Source: Xanthobacter autotrophicus (lineage in GTDB: Bacteria; Pseudomonadota; Alphaproteobacteria; Rhizobiales; Xanthobacteraceae). Taken from it: a stretch of DNA of 64,000 nt. Positions within the stretch are counted from its first letter, which is position 1, and each line of letters opens with the position of its first letter. The position numbers and the translations under genes are program-made. The notes beneath the pieces were generated by a model. The model made no database searches, was not told the origin of the DNA, and saw only the letters and a list, made by a program, of their open reading frames with translations. Shown here in pieces: positions 35,694 through 44,500 of this stretch. The stretch lies in the NCBI RefSeq assembly GCF_043194295.1, contig NZ_JBAFVK010000006.1; one strand, written 5' to 3'.

Positions 35694-36128
35694 ATGGCTC
35701 ACGATTTATATAGCTGGATCAAGGCTCTGCACGTCATCGCCGTCATCTCCTGGATGGCGGGGATGCTGTATCTGCCGCGCCTCATGGTCTATCACTGCGC
35801 CGCCGAGGCCGGCTCGGTGCAGTCCGAAACCTTTAAGGTGATGGAACGGCGGCTGTTGAAGGCCATCATCAACCCGGCCATGATTGTCACCTGGCTGGCG
35901 GGGCTTTATCTGGCCTATGCCGGCGGCTGGTATCTGGCCGGCTGGTTCCATGCCAAGTTCGCCCTGGTGCTGGTCCTGTCCGGCTTCCATGGGGCTTTGT
36001 CGCGCTGGGTGCGCGATTTCGCGCAGGACACCAATACCCGTCCGGCCCGTTTCTTCCGCATTGCCAACGAGGTGCCGACGCTGCTGATGGTCGGCATCGT
36101 CATTCTTGTGGTGGTCAAACCGTTTTGA
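35694..36128 (+). CDS. hemJ: Protoporphyrinogen oxidase HemJ
   Basis: Four-helix membrane protein that oxidises protoporphyrinogen IX in bacteria lacking HemG and HemY. The 144-residue protein starts LYSWIKALHVIAVISWMAGMLYLPRLMVYH with the conserved His and Arg, and ends RFFRIANEVPTLLMVGIVILVVVKPF. It sits between hemE and rho as in many alphaproteobacteria. Confidence 0.95.
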   Translation: MAHDLYSWIKALHVIAVISWMAGMLYLPRLMVYHCAAEAGSVQSETFKVMERRLLKAIINPAMIVTWLAGLYLAYAGGWYLAGWFHAKFALVLVLSGFHGALSRWVRDFAQDTNTRPARFFRIANEVPTLLMVGIVILVVVKPF

Positions 36129-36377
36129 TGCATCCTTGATCGGAAGGAGGACTTGCGCCGCCTTCCGCACCCGCCTATCTTGGGGGTGCTTTCCTAAACG
36201 CAGGCGAACGCGCTTCCTTCAGTCCGGTGCTGTCATTAGCCCGGCCGGCGTGTCAGGCGGCAGGCTGCGTGCCCCGGCTTCCCCTGAAGACCTGCGACCC
36301 CGTCCCTCCCCCCGCCGGCCGTGCCTGATCTTTGCGATCGGCTTCGGCACACTCAAGATTCATCGAGGCTTTCCCTT

Positions 36378-37646
36378 ATGCGGGAAGTGAAACTTCAAGA
36401 CCTTAAGTCCAAGACCCCCGTCGAGCTCCTCGCCTTTGCCGAGGAGAGCCAGGTGGAGAACGCCAGCACCCTGCGCAAGCAGGAGCTCATGTTTGCCATT
36501 CTGAAGCAGCTGGCGGCCACCGAAACCGAGATCATTGGCGAAGGCGTCGTCGAGGTGCTCCAGGACGGCTTCGGCTTCCTGCGTTCCCCCGAGGCGAACT
36601 ATCTGCCGGGACCGGACGACATCTATGTCTCCCCGTCCCAGATCCGGCGCTTCGGCCTGCGCACAGGCGATACGGTGGAAGGACAGATCCGTTCGCCGAA
36701 GGAAGGCGAGCGCTATTTCGCGCTTCTCAAGGTCAATACGATCAATTTCGAAGACCCCGAGAAGACGCGGCACAAGATCAACTTCGACAATCTGACGCCG
36801 CTCTATCCCGACGAGCGCCTCAAGCTGGAGCATGAGGAAACCGTCGGAAAGAAGGATTTCTCGCCGCGAATCATCGATATCGTGGCGCCCATCGGCAAGG
36901 GGCAGCGCGGCCTCATCGTGGCCCCGCCCCGCACCGGCAAGACGGTGCTGCTGCAGAACATCGCCAAATCCATCACCGCCAATCATCCCGAATGCTTCCT
37001 CATCGTGCTGCTCATCGACGAGCGGCCGGAAGAAGTCACGGACATGCAGCGCTCGGTGAAGGGCGAGGTGGTCTCCTCCACCTTCGACGAGCCGGCCACC
37101 CGCCATGTGCAGGTCGCCGAGATGGTGATCGAGAAGGCCAAGCGCCTGGTGGAGCACGGGCGCGATGTGGTGATCCTGCTGGATTCCATCACCCGCCTCG
37201 GCCGCGCCTACAATACGGTGGTGCCGTCCTCCGGGAAGGTGCTGACCGGCGGCGTGGACGCCAACGCCCTCCAGCGCCCCAAGCGCTTCTTTGGCGCGGC
37301 GCGCAATATCGAGGAAGGCGGCTCCCTCACCATCATCGCCACCGCGCTCATCGAGACCGGCTCGCGCATGGACGAGGTGATCTTCGAGGAGTTCAAGGGC
37401 ACCGGTAACTCGGAAGTCATCCTCGACCGCAAGGTCTCCGACAAGCGCGTGTTCCCGGCCATCGACATCACCCGCTCGGGCACCCGCAAGGAAGAGCTCC
37501 TGGTGCCGGCCGACACGCTCAAGAAGATGTATGTGCTGCGCCGCATCCTCAATCCCATGGGCACGGTGGACGCCATTGAGTTCCTGCTCGACAAGCTGCG
37601 CCAGACCAAGACCAACGCGGACTTCTTCGATTCCATGAACACCTGA
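36378..37646 (+). CDS. rho: Transcription termination factor Rho
   Basis: Hexameric RNA helicase that ends transcription. The 422-residue protein has the N-terminal RNA-binding OSB domain (GFGFLRSPEANYLPGPDDIYVS), the P-loop APPRTGKTVLLQ, Walker B VVILLDSITRLGRAYN and the R-loop region. The ATG at 36378 gives the standard MREVKLQDLK start; a 250-nt gap before it may hold an autoregulatory leader, with a small hairpin at 36141-36167. Confidence 0.97.
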   Translation: MREVKLQDLKSKTPVELLAFAEESQVENASTLRKQELMFAILKQLAATETEIIGEGVVEVLQDGFGFLRSPEANYLPGPDDIYVSPSQIRRFGLRTGDTVEGQIRSPKEGERYFALLKVNTINFEDPEKTRHKINFDNLTPLYPDERLKLEHEETVGKKDFSPRIIDIVAPIGKGQRGLIVAPPRTGKTVLLQNIAKSITANHPECFLIVLLIDERPEEVTDMQRSVKGEVVSSTFDEPATRHVQVAEMVIEKAKRLVEHGRDVVILLDSITRLGRAYNTVVPSSGKVLTGGVDANALQRPKRFFGAARNIEEGGSLTIIATALIETGSRMDEVIFEEFKGTGNSEVILDRKVSDKRVFPAIDITRSGTRKEELLVPADTLKKMYVLRRILNPMGTVDAIEFLLDKLRQTKTNADFFDSMNT

Positions 37647-37679
37647 GGGCGCCTGCGTCCTCCATGGGTGATGAAGATG

Positions 37680-37710
37680 CAGCCGTCACGCCGTCCGGGC
37701 GTGGCGGCTG
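37680..37710 (+). terminator. Probable terminator after rho
   Basis: The 13-bp arms 37680-37692 (CAGCCGTCACGCC) and 37698-37710 (GGCGTGGCGGCTG) pair with one G-U, 33 nt after the rho stop. A short T-containing stretch (GCCGTTTCG) follows. Confidence 0.65.
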
Positions 37711-37869
37711 TGCCGTTTCGGGGGGCCTGAACAAAGCGCCAACAGGGCCGTTCGAGTGATTCGCTCCCCTTGTGTTCCGGTACTGTTCGCCTGTGGGCGC
37801 GGGGTTTGTCCCGATGCGGGACGGGCTTTTGGTTTGAAGATGGGCGGCTCCGACCGGACACGGCGCGAA

Positions 37870-37993
37870 CCCTCTCCCGCGTGCGGGGGAGGGCAGGGTG
37901 GGGGGCAGGCCCTCTCCGCATTCCCTGCGCCAGCGGTGTTTGGTCCCAGCGTCTCTGCCCCCTCCACAACCCTCCCCCGCACGCGGGAGAGGG
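37870..37993. repeat. Paired GC-rich palindromic repeat, copy 3 (head-to-head arms)
   Basis: The 564-bp gap between rho and the Nfu gene contains no gene. The left arm begins at 37870 (CCCTCTCCCGCGTGCGGGGG) and the right arm ends at 37993 with its reverse complement, about 50 bp apart. It is the best match to copy 1 at 1890-2040, with the central TT/AA of the palindrome changed to GT/AC on both arms, so the two arms have varied together. The rest of the gap (37994-38210) shows nothing clear. Confidence 0.8.
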
Positions 37994-38210
37994 GGCTGAC
38001 CGCTCTTGGTTTCGGAAAGCCGGAGAACAGACGCGCAACCGGCGGCCTTCCGCGATTCGCACGCGGTTCGTTCTGGCCGCGTTCTCCAGGGATGGGGGCT
38101 TGTGTCAATTCGGGACCTTTCCCGAGGCGCCCTTTCCGTTTCGCGCCCGACCTCCTATCTTCAAGGAAACGCGCGGCCCCACCCGCAGCTTTTCTTTTGA
38201 GGATTGAGCC

Positions 38211-38771
38211 ATGTTCATTCAGACCGAAACCACGCCGAACCCGGCAACCCTCAAGTTCCTGCCCGGCCGTTCGGTGCTGGGGGAAGGCACTCTCGACCTG
38301 CGCTCCCACGACGATGCGGACCTCTCTCCCCTCGCCCAGCGCCTGTTCGATGTGCGCGGTGTGGCGGCTGTGTTCCTGGGATCGGATTTCGTGACCGTCA
38401 CCAAGGCGGAGGCGGAGTGGCCGCAGATCAAGCCGGCCATCCTCGGTGCCATCATGGAACACTTCATGTCCGGCGCTCCGGTGCTGTCCGACGGTGTGAA
38501 ACCCGAAGCCGCCGATGCTGACGAGTTCTACGAGGCGAAGGACGCCGAGATCGTCGCCACCATCAAGGAACTTCTGGACACGCGGGTGCGCCCGGCGGTG
38601 GCCAATGACGGCGGCGACATCACCTTCCGCGGCTTCAAGGATGGTATCGTGTTCCTGAACATGAAGGGCTCGTGCTCCGGTTGCCCGTCGTCCACGGCTA
38701 CGCTGAAGAACGGTATCGAGAACCTTCTCAAGCACTTCGTGCCGGAGGTCAGCGAGGTTCAGGCGGTATGA
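38211..38771 (+). CDS. NifU-family (Nfu) iron-sulfur cluster scaffold
   Basis: Scaffold or carrier for Fe-S clusters. The 186-residue protein has an N-terminal Nfu_N domain (MFIQTETTPNPATLKFLPG) and a C-terminal NifU domain with the cluster-binding CSGCPSS motif (CxxC), the mitochondrial NFU1-type architecture. It lies ahead of tsaB-rimI-fur as in many Rhizobiales. Confidence 0.93.
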   Translation: MFIQTETTPNPATLKFLPGRSVLGEGTLDLRSHDDADLSPLAQRLFDVRGVAAVFLGSDFVTVTKAEAEWPQIKPAILGAIMEHFMSGAPVLSDGVKPEAADADEFYEAKDAEIVATIKELLDTRVRPAVANDGGDITFRGFKDGIVFLNMKGSCSGCPSSTATLKNGIENLLKHFVPEVSEVQAV

Positions 38772-38872
38772 GGGTCAATCGCCATTAACCTTTCTGTAAG
38801 GTGAGCCTTCAGGGTCGCTTCCCCTCGCCGCGGTTTAGGTTGATCGTGACGAGGAGTGGGGCACCCGGTTTC

Positions 38873-39556
38873 ATGTTTGTTTTAGCCATAGATACGGCGC
38901 TCGCCGCTTGCTCCGCCGCGGTGCTCGACACCGAGACGGACAGCATTGTCGCGGGCGATTCGCTGCTCATGGAGCGCGGCCACGCCGAGACGCTGATCCC
39001 GCTCGTCGAGCAGGTGATGGCGGCGGCGGGCCTTGATTTTGAACACCTTGGGCGCATCGCCGTCACCATCGGGCCCGGCAGCTTCACTGGCCTGCGGGTG
39101 GGCCTTTCAGCGGCGCGCGGCTTCGGGCTCACCTCCAACCGGCCGGTGGTGGGGGTGACGACGCTGGCTGCGCTGGCCGCCCCCTATCTCGCCCAGGACG
39201 ATGCGGTTCCCGTGGTCACTGCCATCGACGCCCGGCATGGCCACGTCTTCCTGCAGATGTTCGGCGTTGGCGCTCGCACCCTGATCGCCCCGCGCGTCAC
39301 CAGCGTGCGGGAGGCGGCGCGCTCGGTGGCCATCGGGGCGGTGCGCGTCGTGGGCTCGGGCGCGGCCTTGGTGGCGGAGGCCTGGCCGCCAGCCGAGCAA
39401 CCGCCTTTGCTGGTGGACGAAACCCCCGCCCCGGACGTGGCTTGGGTGGCGAGGCTCGGCGCCGTTGCCGATCCGGAAGCCGCCGAGCCTCGCCCGCTCT
39501 ATCTGCGCTCGCCCGACGCCAAGCCGCAGGACAAGGCGCGCGTCGCCCGTCGATGA
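38873..39556 (+). CDS. tsaB: tRNA threonylcarbamoyladenosine biosynthesis protein TsaB
   Basis: Partner of TsaD in making t6A37 of ANN-decoding tRNAs. The 227-residue protein begins VLAIDTALAACSAAVLD and has the dimer motif GPGSFTGLRVGLSAARG. The ATG at 38873 gives the family start; the frame is open 72 nt upstream. Its stop overlaps rimI by 4 nt. Confidence 0.92.
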   Translation: MFVLAIDTALAACSAAVLDTETDSIVAGDSLLMERGHAETLIPLVEQVMAAAGLDFEHLGRIAVTIGPGSFTGLRVGLSAARGFGLTSNRPVVGVTTLAALAAPYLAQDDAVPVVTAIDARHGHVFLQMFGVGARTLIAPRVTSVREAARSVAIGAVRVVGSGAALVAEAWPPAEQPPLLVDETPAPDVAWVARLGAVADPEAAEPRPLYLRSPDAKPQDKARVARR

Positions 39557-40029
39557 TCGGCCTTTTCGAACGCTTCTTCCCGCCCCGCCCGCCGCTGCTG
39601 CGCGACGCGGTGGCGGCCGACGTGCCGCATCTGGCCGCCCTCCACGCCCGCGCCTTCGCCCGCGGCTGGGGAACGGACGAGTTCGAGCGCCTGTTGTCCG
39701 ACCGGGCAGTCCGTGCCCATGTGGCGACTCCGGGTCCCCGTCGGCCGCCCATGGGTTTCATCCTGTCCCACGTGGTGCCACCGGAAGCCGAGGTGCTCAC
39801 CGTCGCCGTGGTTACGGATCGCCGCCGCCGGGGCATCGGCCGGGCGCTGGTGTCCCACCATCTGGCACGACTTGCGGTCGAGGGGGTCTCCACCTCGTTC
39901 CTGGAGGTGGAGGAGGGCAATCTCGCGGCGCGCACTCTTTATGAGCGCCTCGGCTATCGCGAGGTGGGGCGCCGGCGAGGCTATTATGCCGGTGGCGCGG
40001 ACGCCCTGCTGCTGCGGCGGGATTTTTGA
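39553..40029 (+). CDS. rimI: Ribosomal-protein-alanine N-acetyltransferase
   Basis: GNAT enzyme that acetylates the N-terminal Ala of ribosomal protein S18 in E. coli. The 158-residue protein has the acetyl-CoA loop TDRRRRGIGRALV and the FLEVEEGNLAARTLYERLGY motif. The ATG at 39553 overlaps tsaB (ATGA). An N-terminal Phe/Pro-rich stretch is unusual but short. Confidence 0.88.
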   Translation: MIGLFERFFPPRPPLLRDAVAADVPHLAALHARAFARGWGTDEFERLLSDRAVRAHVATPGPRRPPMGFILSHVVPPEAEVLTVAVVTDRRRRGIGRALVSHHLARLAVEGVSTSFLEVEEGNLAARTLYERLGYREVGRRRGYYAGGADALLLRRDF

Positions 40030-40105
40030 GGCGCATCCGCCCCCTTGCAGGGATCGGGCCGGGGGGCGATAAGGCGTCTGTCCCGTTGGATCGCGGAGGT
40101 CCCGC

Positions 40106-40540
40106 TTGAGCGGCAGCAACATGAGCGTCATCGAGGAAGCGTGCCTGGCCAAGGGCATGAGGATGACGGAGCAGCGCCGGATCATCGCCCGCGTGCTTTC
40201 CGGCGCGCAGGACCATCCTGACGTTGAGGAACTGCACCGCCGCGCCGTCGCCATCGACGACAACATCTCCATCTCCACCGTCTATCGCACGGTGAAGATG
40301 CTGGAGGATGCCGGCATCATCGAGCGCCACGATTTCGGCGACGGCCGCGCCCGCTACGAGCAGATGCCGGACGAGCACCACGACCATCTCATCGACCTGA
40401 GATCGGGCCACGTGATTGAATTCCGCTCGGAGGAGATCGAGGCCTTGCAGGAGGCGATCGCCCGCCGCCTCGGCTTCAAGCTGCGCGGCCATCGCCTCGA
40501 GCTCTATGCCGTCCCCCTCGATGAGGACGAAAAATCGTGA
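40106..40540 (+). CDS. Fur-family metal-responsive regulator (Fur/Mur)
   Basis: DNA-binding metal sensor. The 144-residue protein has the winged-helix part RMTEQRRIIARVL ... SISTVYRTVKMLED and the metal site EHHDHLIDLRSGHVIEF. It has no CxxC pair, so the structural zinc site of E. coli Fur is missing; in alphaproteobacteria proteins of this branch often act as Mur, a manganese regulator. GGAGGT at 40095-40100 sits five bases before a TTG at 40106, which is taken as start; the ATG at 40121 is too far from it. Confidence 0.9.
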   Translation: MSGSNMSVIEEACLAKGMRMTEQRRIIARVLSGAQDHPDVEELHRRAVAIDDNISISTVYRTVKMLEDAGIIERHDFGDGRARYEQMPDEHHDHLIDLRSGHVIEFRSEEIEALQEAIARRLGFKLRGHRLELYAVPLDEDEKS

Positions 40541-41478
40541 CGCCTGCTCCCGCGCCGGCGAAGGAGCCCACCCGGCTCCCCCTCGAATTCGGCGGGCTGG
40601 AACCCTTGGGGCCAGAGCAGCCGGGAGTGTCGCGCTTTCTCGATCGTGTGAGAGCGGCAGCAGTGCTGGTTCCGGTGGCCGTGGTGACGGCGGTCGGCAT
40701 CCCGCTGCAATGGCTTTCGCTCAAGCTCTCCCTGCCCACGCGCCGTAGCATCCCGCAGCTCTACCATCGCATCCTGCTCAAGCTGATCGGGGTGCGGGTG
40801 AAGGTGATTGGCGCGCCGGCGGCGGGTCGGCCGCTGCTGATCCTCGCCAACCATTCATCCTGGATCGATATCTTGGTGATCGGGTCGATCACGCCGCTGG
40901 TCTTCGTGGCGAAGAGCGAGGTGGGGCGCTGGCCGCTGATCGGGCTTCTGGCAAAGTTCCAGCGCACTGTTTTCGTGGATCGCCAGCGCCGGCATGCCAC
41001 CGGCGAAGTCAACCGCACCATCGCCGAACGCCTGCAGGACGGCGACCCCGTGGTGCTGTTCGCCGAGGGCACATCCAGCGACGGCAACCGGGTGTTGCCG
41101 TTCCGGACTGCGCTGGTGGGCGCGGTGCGCGAAGCCATCGCCGATGGTGCCGAGGTGACGGTGCAGCCCCTCGCTGTGTCCTATGTGCGCCTTCAGGGCT
41201 TGCCCATGGGGCGGCTCCACCGTCATGTCGCTGCCTGGTATGGCGACATGGATCTGGTGCCGCACCTGCTGGAGGTGCTGCGCCACGGCTCCATCGACGT
41301 GGAGGTCTCCTTCGGCGAGCCGGTGCAGCTCGACGAGGCCCATGATCGCAAGAGCGTTACCCGCCAGTGTGAGGAGGCGGTGCGGCTCATGAGCGTCGAG
41401 GCCCTCACCGGCCGGCCGCCGGAGACGGGCGAGGCCGCATCCCACGCGCCTGCCGTTCTCGTGTCCCCCGTGCCGTGA
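40537..41478 (+). CDS. plsC: 1-acyl-sn-glycerol-3-phosphate acyltransferase family protein
   Basis: Membrane-associated lysophospholipid acyltransferase. The 313-residue protein has a hydrophobic helix at about 43-62, the catalytic NHSSWID (HX4D), the glycerol-phosphate-binding FAEGTSSDGNRV and VQPLAVSY. It could make phosphatidic acid or, as in some relatives (OlsA), ornithine lipid. The GTG at 40537 overlaps the fur stop. Confidence 0.87.
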   Translation: MTPAPAPAKEPTRLPLEFGGLEPLGPEQPGVSRFLDRVRAAAVLVPVAVVTAVGIPLQWLSLKLSLPTRRSIPQLYHRILLKLIGVRVKVIGAPAAGRPLLILANHSSWIDILVIGSITPLVFVAKSEVGRWPLIGLLAKFQRTVFVDRQRRHATGEVNRTIAERLQDGDPVVLFAEGTSSDGNRVLPFRTALVGAVREAIADGAEVTVQPLAVSYVRLQGLPMGRLHRHVAAWYGDMDLVPHLLEVLRHGSIDVEVSFGEPVQLDEAHDRKSVTRQCEEAVRLMSVEALTGRPPETGEAASHAPAVLVSPVP

Positions 41479-41488
41479 CCACGCCGCC

Positions 41489-42355
41489 ATGACCACCCTT
41501 GCCGCACTGGGCTTCGGCTATTGCGTTCGTCATCTGGTGGCGCGAGAGCCCACGGCCTTTTCCCGTGTGGTCGGCACGGCCCGGACTGCGGAGCGCCTTG
41601 CCGATCTGCCGGCCGGGGTCTTGCCCTTCCTGTTTGATGGCGAGAGCCTGTCCACCCTGCTCGCCGAGGCCCTCGCCGCCACCGACCTGATCATCGCCTC
41701 GGCGCCGCCTGATGTGCAGGGCGACCCGATTCTGCGCTGCGCCGGCAAGGTGCTGGAGGCAGGACGGCTCAGCCAGGTGGTCTATCTCACCACTCTCGGC
41801 GTCTATGGCGACCACGGCGGAGGCTGGGTGGACGAAACGACACCCCCGCGCGCCGGCAGCCCGCGGCTGGAGCGGCGGCTCGGGGCGGAGCAGGAGTGGT
41901 TCGCCTTCGGACAGAGGCGCGGTATTCCGGTCTCGGTGCTGCGCCTGGCGGGCATCTATGGTCCCGGCCGCAATGCGCTCGACCAGCTCAGGGCCGGGCA
42001 GGCGCGGCGCATCGACAAGCCGGGCCAGGTGTTCAACCGCATCCATGTGGAGGACATCGCCCGCACCATCTCAGCGGCGGTGGCGAAGCGCTTCGACGGC
42101 ATCCTCAACGTCACTGATGATCTGCCCGCCCCGCCCGGCGATCCCATCGCCTATGCGGCCGGGCTGCTCGGCCTGCCAGCGCCGGCAGCCATCCCGTTTG
42201 ATGAAGCGGCACGGGACATGAGCCCCATGGCGTTGACTTTCTGGGCCGCCAACAAGCGCGTGGCCAACCATAGGCTCAAGGACGAGCTGGGGGTGAGCCT
42301 CGCCTATCCCACGTATCGCGATGGGCTCACGGCGCTTCACGGTGCGGGCGCCTGA
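41489..42355 (+). CDS. NAD-dependent epimerase/SDR family protein (YeeZ-like)
   Basis: A 288-residue extended SDR-like protein. The nucleotide-binding start is short (ALGFGYCVRHLV), then YLTTLGVYGDHGGGWVDE places the catalytic Tyr-type region and RLAGIYGPGRNAL and FNRIHVEDIARTI are typical of this family. Substrate is unknown. In related genomes such a gene often lies next to queG; here it lies 10 nt after plsC, which fits an inversion between the two places. Confidence 0.8.
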   Translation: MTTLAALGFGYCVRHLVAREPTAFSRVVGTARTAERLADLPAGVLPFLFDGESLSTLLAEALAATDLIIASAPPDVQGDPILRCAGKVLEAGRLSQVVYLTTLGVYGDHGGGWVDETTPPRAGSPRLERRLGAEQEWFAFGQRRGIPVSVLRLAGIYGPGRNALDQLRAGQARRIDKPGQVFNRIHVEDIARTISAAVAKRFDGILNVTDDLPAPPGDPIAYAAGLLGLPAPAAIPFDEAARDMSPMALTFWAANKRVANHRLKDELGVSLAYPTYRDGLTALHGAGA

Positions 42356-42385
42356 GGGTTTCGGCGCACGCTGAGCAGATCTGGT

Positions 42386-43081
42386 CTAAAGCCGCTCGAA
42401 TGTCAGGTAGGTTGGATTGCGCCCCTCCTCCAGAGCCTTTGCCTCATAGCGGGTGCCGGGCCAGTGCGGATAGGGTTGGCGCCAGTCGTCGGCCCGCTCG
42501 GCGGTCCAGCGGAAGGCGCCGTGGTTGCGCACGGTAGCCAGGGTCCAGCCCACATAATGGGGCACGTCGGACGCGAAGCGAAATACGCCGCCCGGCCGGA
42601 TGGCGCGGGCGAGACGGTCCAGATTGTCCGGCCGGACGAACCGGCGCTTCCAGTGGCGGCGCTTGGGCCAGGGGTCGGGATAGAACAGGTCGGCGCCGTC
42701 AAGACTCGCCTCGGGCAGGCGATCCAGCAGCAAAGCCGCGTCCTCGCCGAACAGGCGGATGTTGGAAAGTCCGGCCTTCTCCAGGTCCACCAGCATCCGC
42801 GCCATGCCGTTCACGAACGGCTCGGCGCCGATGAAGCCCATGTCGGGCCGGCGCGCGGCGTGGGAGATGAGATGCTCGCCGCCGCCGAAGCCGATCTCCA
42901 GCCACAGGCCACTGATGTCGTGGGGGAACAGGGCGGCCGGCGTTCGCGCCTCTTCGAGGGCGAAGCGCCATGTGGGCAGGAGGCGCACCATGGCGTCCTG
43001 CTGGGCGCCACGCAGCGACTTGCCGATGCGCCGGCCGTAGAAGGCGCCGTGACGTTCCGTCTCTTCGATCATGTGGTGCAT
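42386..43081 (-). CDS. trmB: tRNA (guanine(46)-N(7))-methyltransferase
   Basis: Methylates G46 in the tRNA variable loop. The 231-residue protein has HGAFYGRRIGKSLR, the SAM motif LEIGFGGGEHL, IGAEPFVNGMARML and DLFYPDPWPKRRHWKRR. ATGs at 43081 and 43072 are both possible. It is the last gene of the leftward metK block. Confidence 0.94.
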   Translation of the reverse strand: MHHMIEETERHGAFYGRRIGKSLRGAQQDAMVRLLPTWRFALEEARTPAALFPHDISGLWLEIGFGGGEHLISHAARRPDMGFIGAEPFVNGMARMLVDLEKAGLSNIRLFGEDAALLLDRLPEASLDGADLFYPDPWPKRRHWKRRFVRPDNLDRLARAIRPGGVFRFASDVPHYVGWTLATVRNHGAFRWTAERADDWRQPYPHWPGTRYEAKALEEGRNPTYLTFERL

Positions 43082-43143
43082 ATCATCAAGGATCCCGAAA
43101 GATGCGCCGGCATCCGGGATCCCTTCACGCCGTCACCGGGCCG

Positions 43144-43186
43144 CCCGTCCGGCCGCCCGCGCCGCAGGTGCGGGCGGCCGGACGGG
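43144..43186 (-). terminator. Strong GC hairpin after metK
   Basis: The 17-bp arms 43144-43160 and 43170-43186 pair perfectly around a 9-nt loop, 12 nt after the metK stop. All but three pairs are G-C and no T tract follows, so it may protect the 3' end or slow polymerase rather than act as a classic terminator before trmB. Confidence 0.65.
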
Positions 43187-43198
43187 GGCTGCTGTGCG

Positions 43199-44392
43199 TC
43201 AGGCCACTGCGGACTTGAGCGCGTCCACGAGGTCGATCTTCTCCCAGGAGAAGCCGCCATCCGCTTCCGGCGCGCGGCCGAAATGACCATAGGCCGAGGT
43301 GCGGGCATAGATGGGCTTGGTGAGGCCCAGATGCTCGCGAATGCCGCGGGGACGCAGGTTCATCACCTCCCGCAGCACGGTCTCGAGCTTGGCCTCGTCC
43401 ACCTTGCCGGTACCGTGCAGGTCTACATAGACCGCCAGCGGATCGGAGACGCCGATGGCGTAGGCCAGCTGGATGGTGGCACGGTCGGCGAGGCCGGCCG
43501 CCACCACGTTCTTGGCCAGGTAGCGCGCGGCATAGGCGGCCGAGCGGTCCACCTTGGTGGGATCCTTGCCGGAGAAGGCGCCGCCGCCATGGGGCGCCGC
43601 GCCGCCGTAGGTGTCCACGATGATCTTGCGCCCGGTGAGGCCGCAATCGCCATCCGGCCCGCCGATCACGAACTTGCCCGTGGGATTCACGTGCCAGACC
43701 GTGTCCTTGGAAATCCAGCCCTCGGGCAGGGTGGCGCTGATATAGGGTTCGACGATGGACTTCACGTCGTGGGACGAGAGGTTCTCGTCCAGATGCTGGG
43801 TGGACAGCACGATCTGGGTGACGCCCACCGGCTTGCCGTCCTCGTAGCGGACGGTAACCTGGCTCTTGGCGTCGGGGCCGAGGGCGTGGGTCTCGCCGGA
43901 GTGGCGCGCTTCCGCCAGGGTCTTCAGGATCTTGTGCGCGTAATAGATGGGGGCGGGCATCAGCTCCGGCGTCTCGCGCACGGCGTAGCCGAACATGATG
44001 CCCTGGTCGCCGGCGCCCTCGTCCTTGTTGCCGGCAATGTCCACGCCCTGGGCGATATCGGCGGATTGGGCGTGCAGCAGGACGTCGATGTCCGCGGTCT
44101 CCCAGTGGAAGCCTTCCTGCTCATAGCCGATGGATTTGATGGCGAGGCGGGCAGCGTGGGACAGTAGGTCGCGGGTAATGGAGGAGGGGCCGCGCGTCTC
44201 GCCCGCAATCACCACCTTGTTGGTGGTGGCGAGGGTCTCGCAGGCAACTCGAACCTGACTCGGATCCCAGCCTTCGGTTTCGGCCGTCCGGAAGAAGGTG
44301 TCGACCACCTCGTCGGAAATGCGGTCGCAGACCTTGTCGGGATGGCCTTCGGAAACCGACTCACTGGTGAACAGATAGGACTGACGCGCCAT
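43199..44392 (-). CDS. metK: S-adenosylmethionine synthase
   Basis: Makes SAM from methionine and ATP. The 397-residue protein has SESVSEGHPDKVCDRISDE at the start, GAGDQGIMFGYAV (methionine/ATP site) and GGGAFSGKDPTKVDRSAAY. A 108-nt leader with a strong hairpin separates it from the XRE regulator upstream. Confidence 0.97.
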   Translation of the reverse strand: MARQSYLFTSESVSEGHPDKVCDRISDEVVDTFFRTAETEGWDPSQVRVACETLATTNKVVIAGETRGPSSITRDLLSHAARLAIKSIGYEQEGFHWETADIDVLLHAQSADIAQGVDIAGNKDEGAGDQGIMFGYAVRETPELMPAPIYYAHKILKTLAEARHSGETHALGPDAKSQVTVRYEDGKPVGVTQIVLSTQHLDENLSSHDVKSIVEPYISATLPEGWISKDTVWHVNPTGKFVIGGPDGDCGLTGRKIIVDTYGGAAPHGGGAFSGKDPTKVDRSAAYAARYLAKNVVAAGLADRATIQLAYAIGVSDPLAVYVDLHGTGKVDEAKLETVLREVMNLRPRGIREHLGLTKPIYARTSAYGHFGRAPEADGGFSWEKIDLVDALKSAVA

Positions 44393-44416
44393 GTCTCCGA
44401 ACCCTCTTGCGCCCGC

Positions 44417-44450
44417 GCCGCGTTGCGGTCTCTTCTTGTGGCAACGCGGC
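44417..44450 (-). promoter_or_regulatory. Hairpin in the metK leader
   Basis: Arms GCCGCGTTGC (44417-44426) and GCAACGCGGC (44441-44450) pair perfectly around a 14-nt loop, 24 nt before the metK start. A second smaller repeat (CGTTCG and CGAACG) lies near 44480-44497. It does not match the SAM-II or SAM-I core as far as can be seen by eye; an unlisted leader element or simple attenuator is possible. Confidence 0.45.
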
Positions 44451-44500
44451 AGCGAGCGGTCAAGGTCGGTTGCACGAAATCGTTCGTCAAAACGAACGGT

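Noticed and set aside
38785..38799. CtrA-like TTAA-N7-GTAA upstream of tsaB
   Set aside because: Imperfect and isolated, unlike the two exact sites in the origin region.
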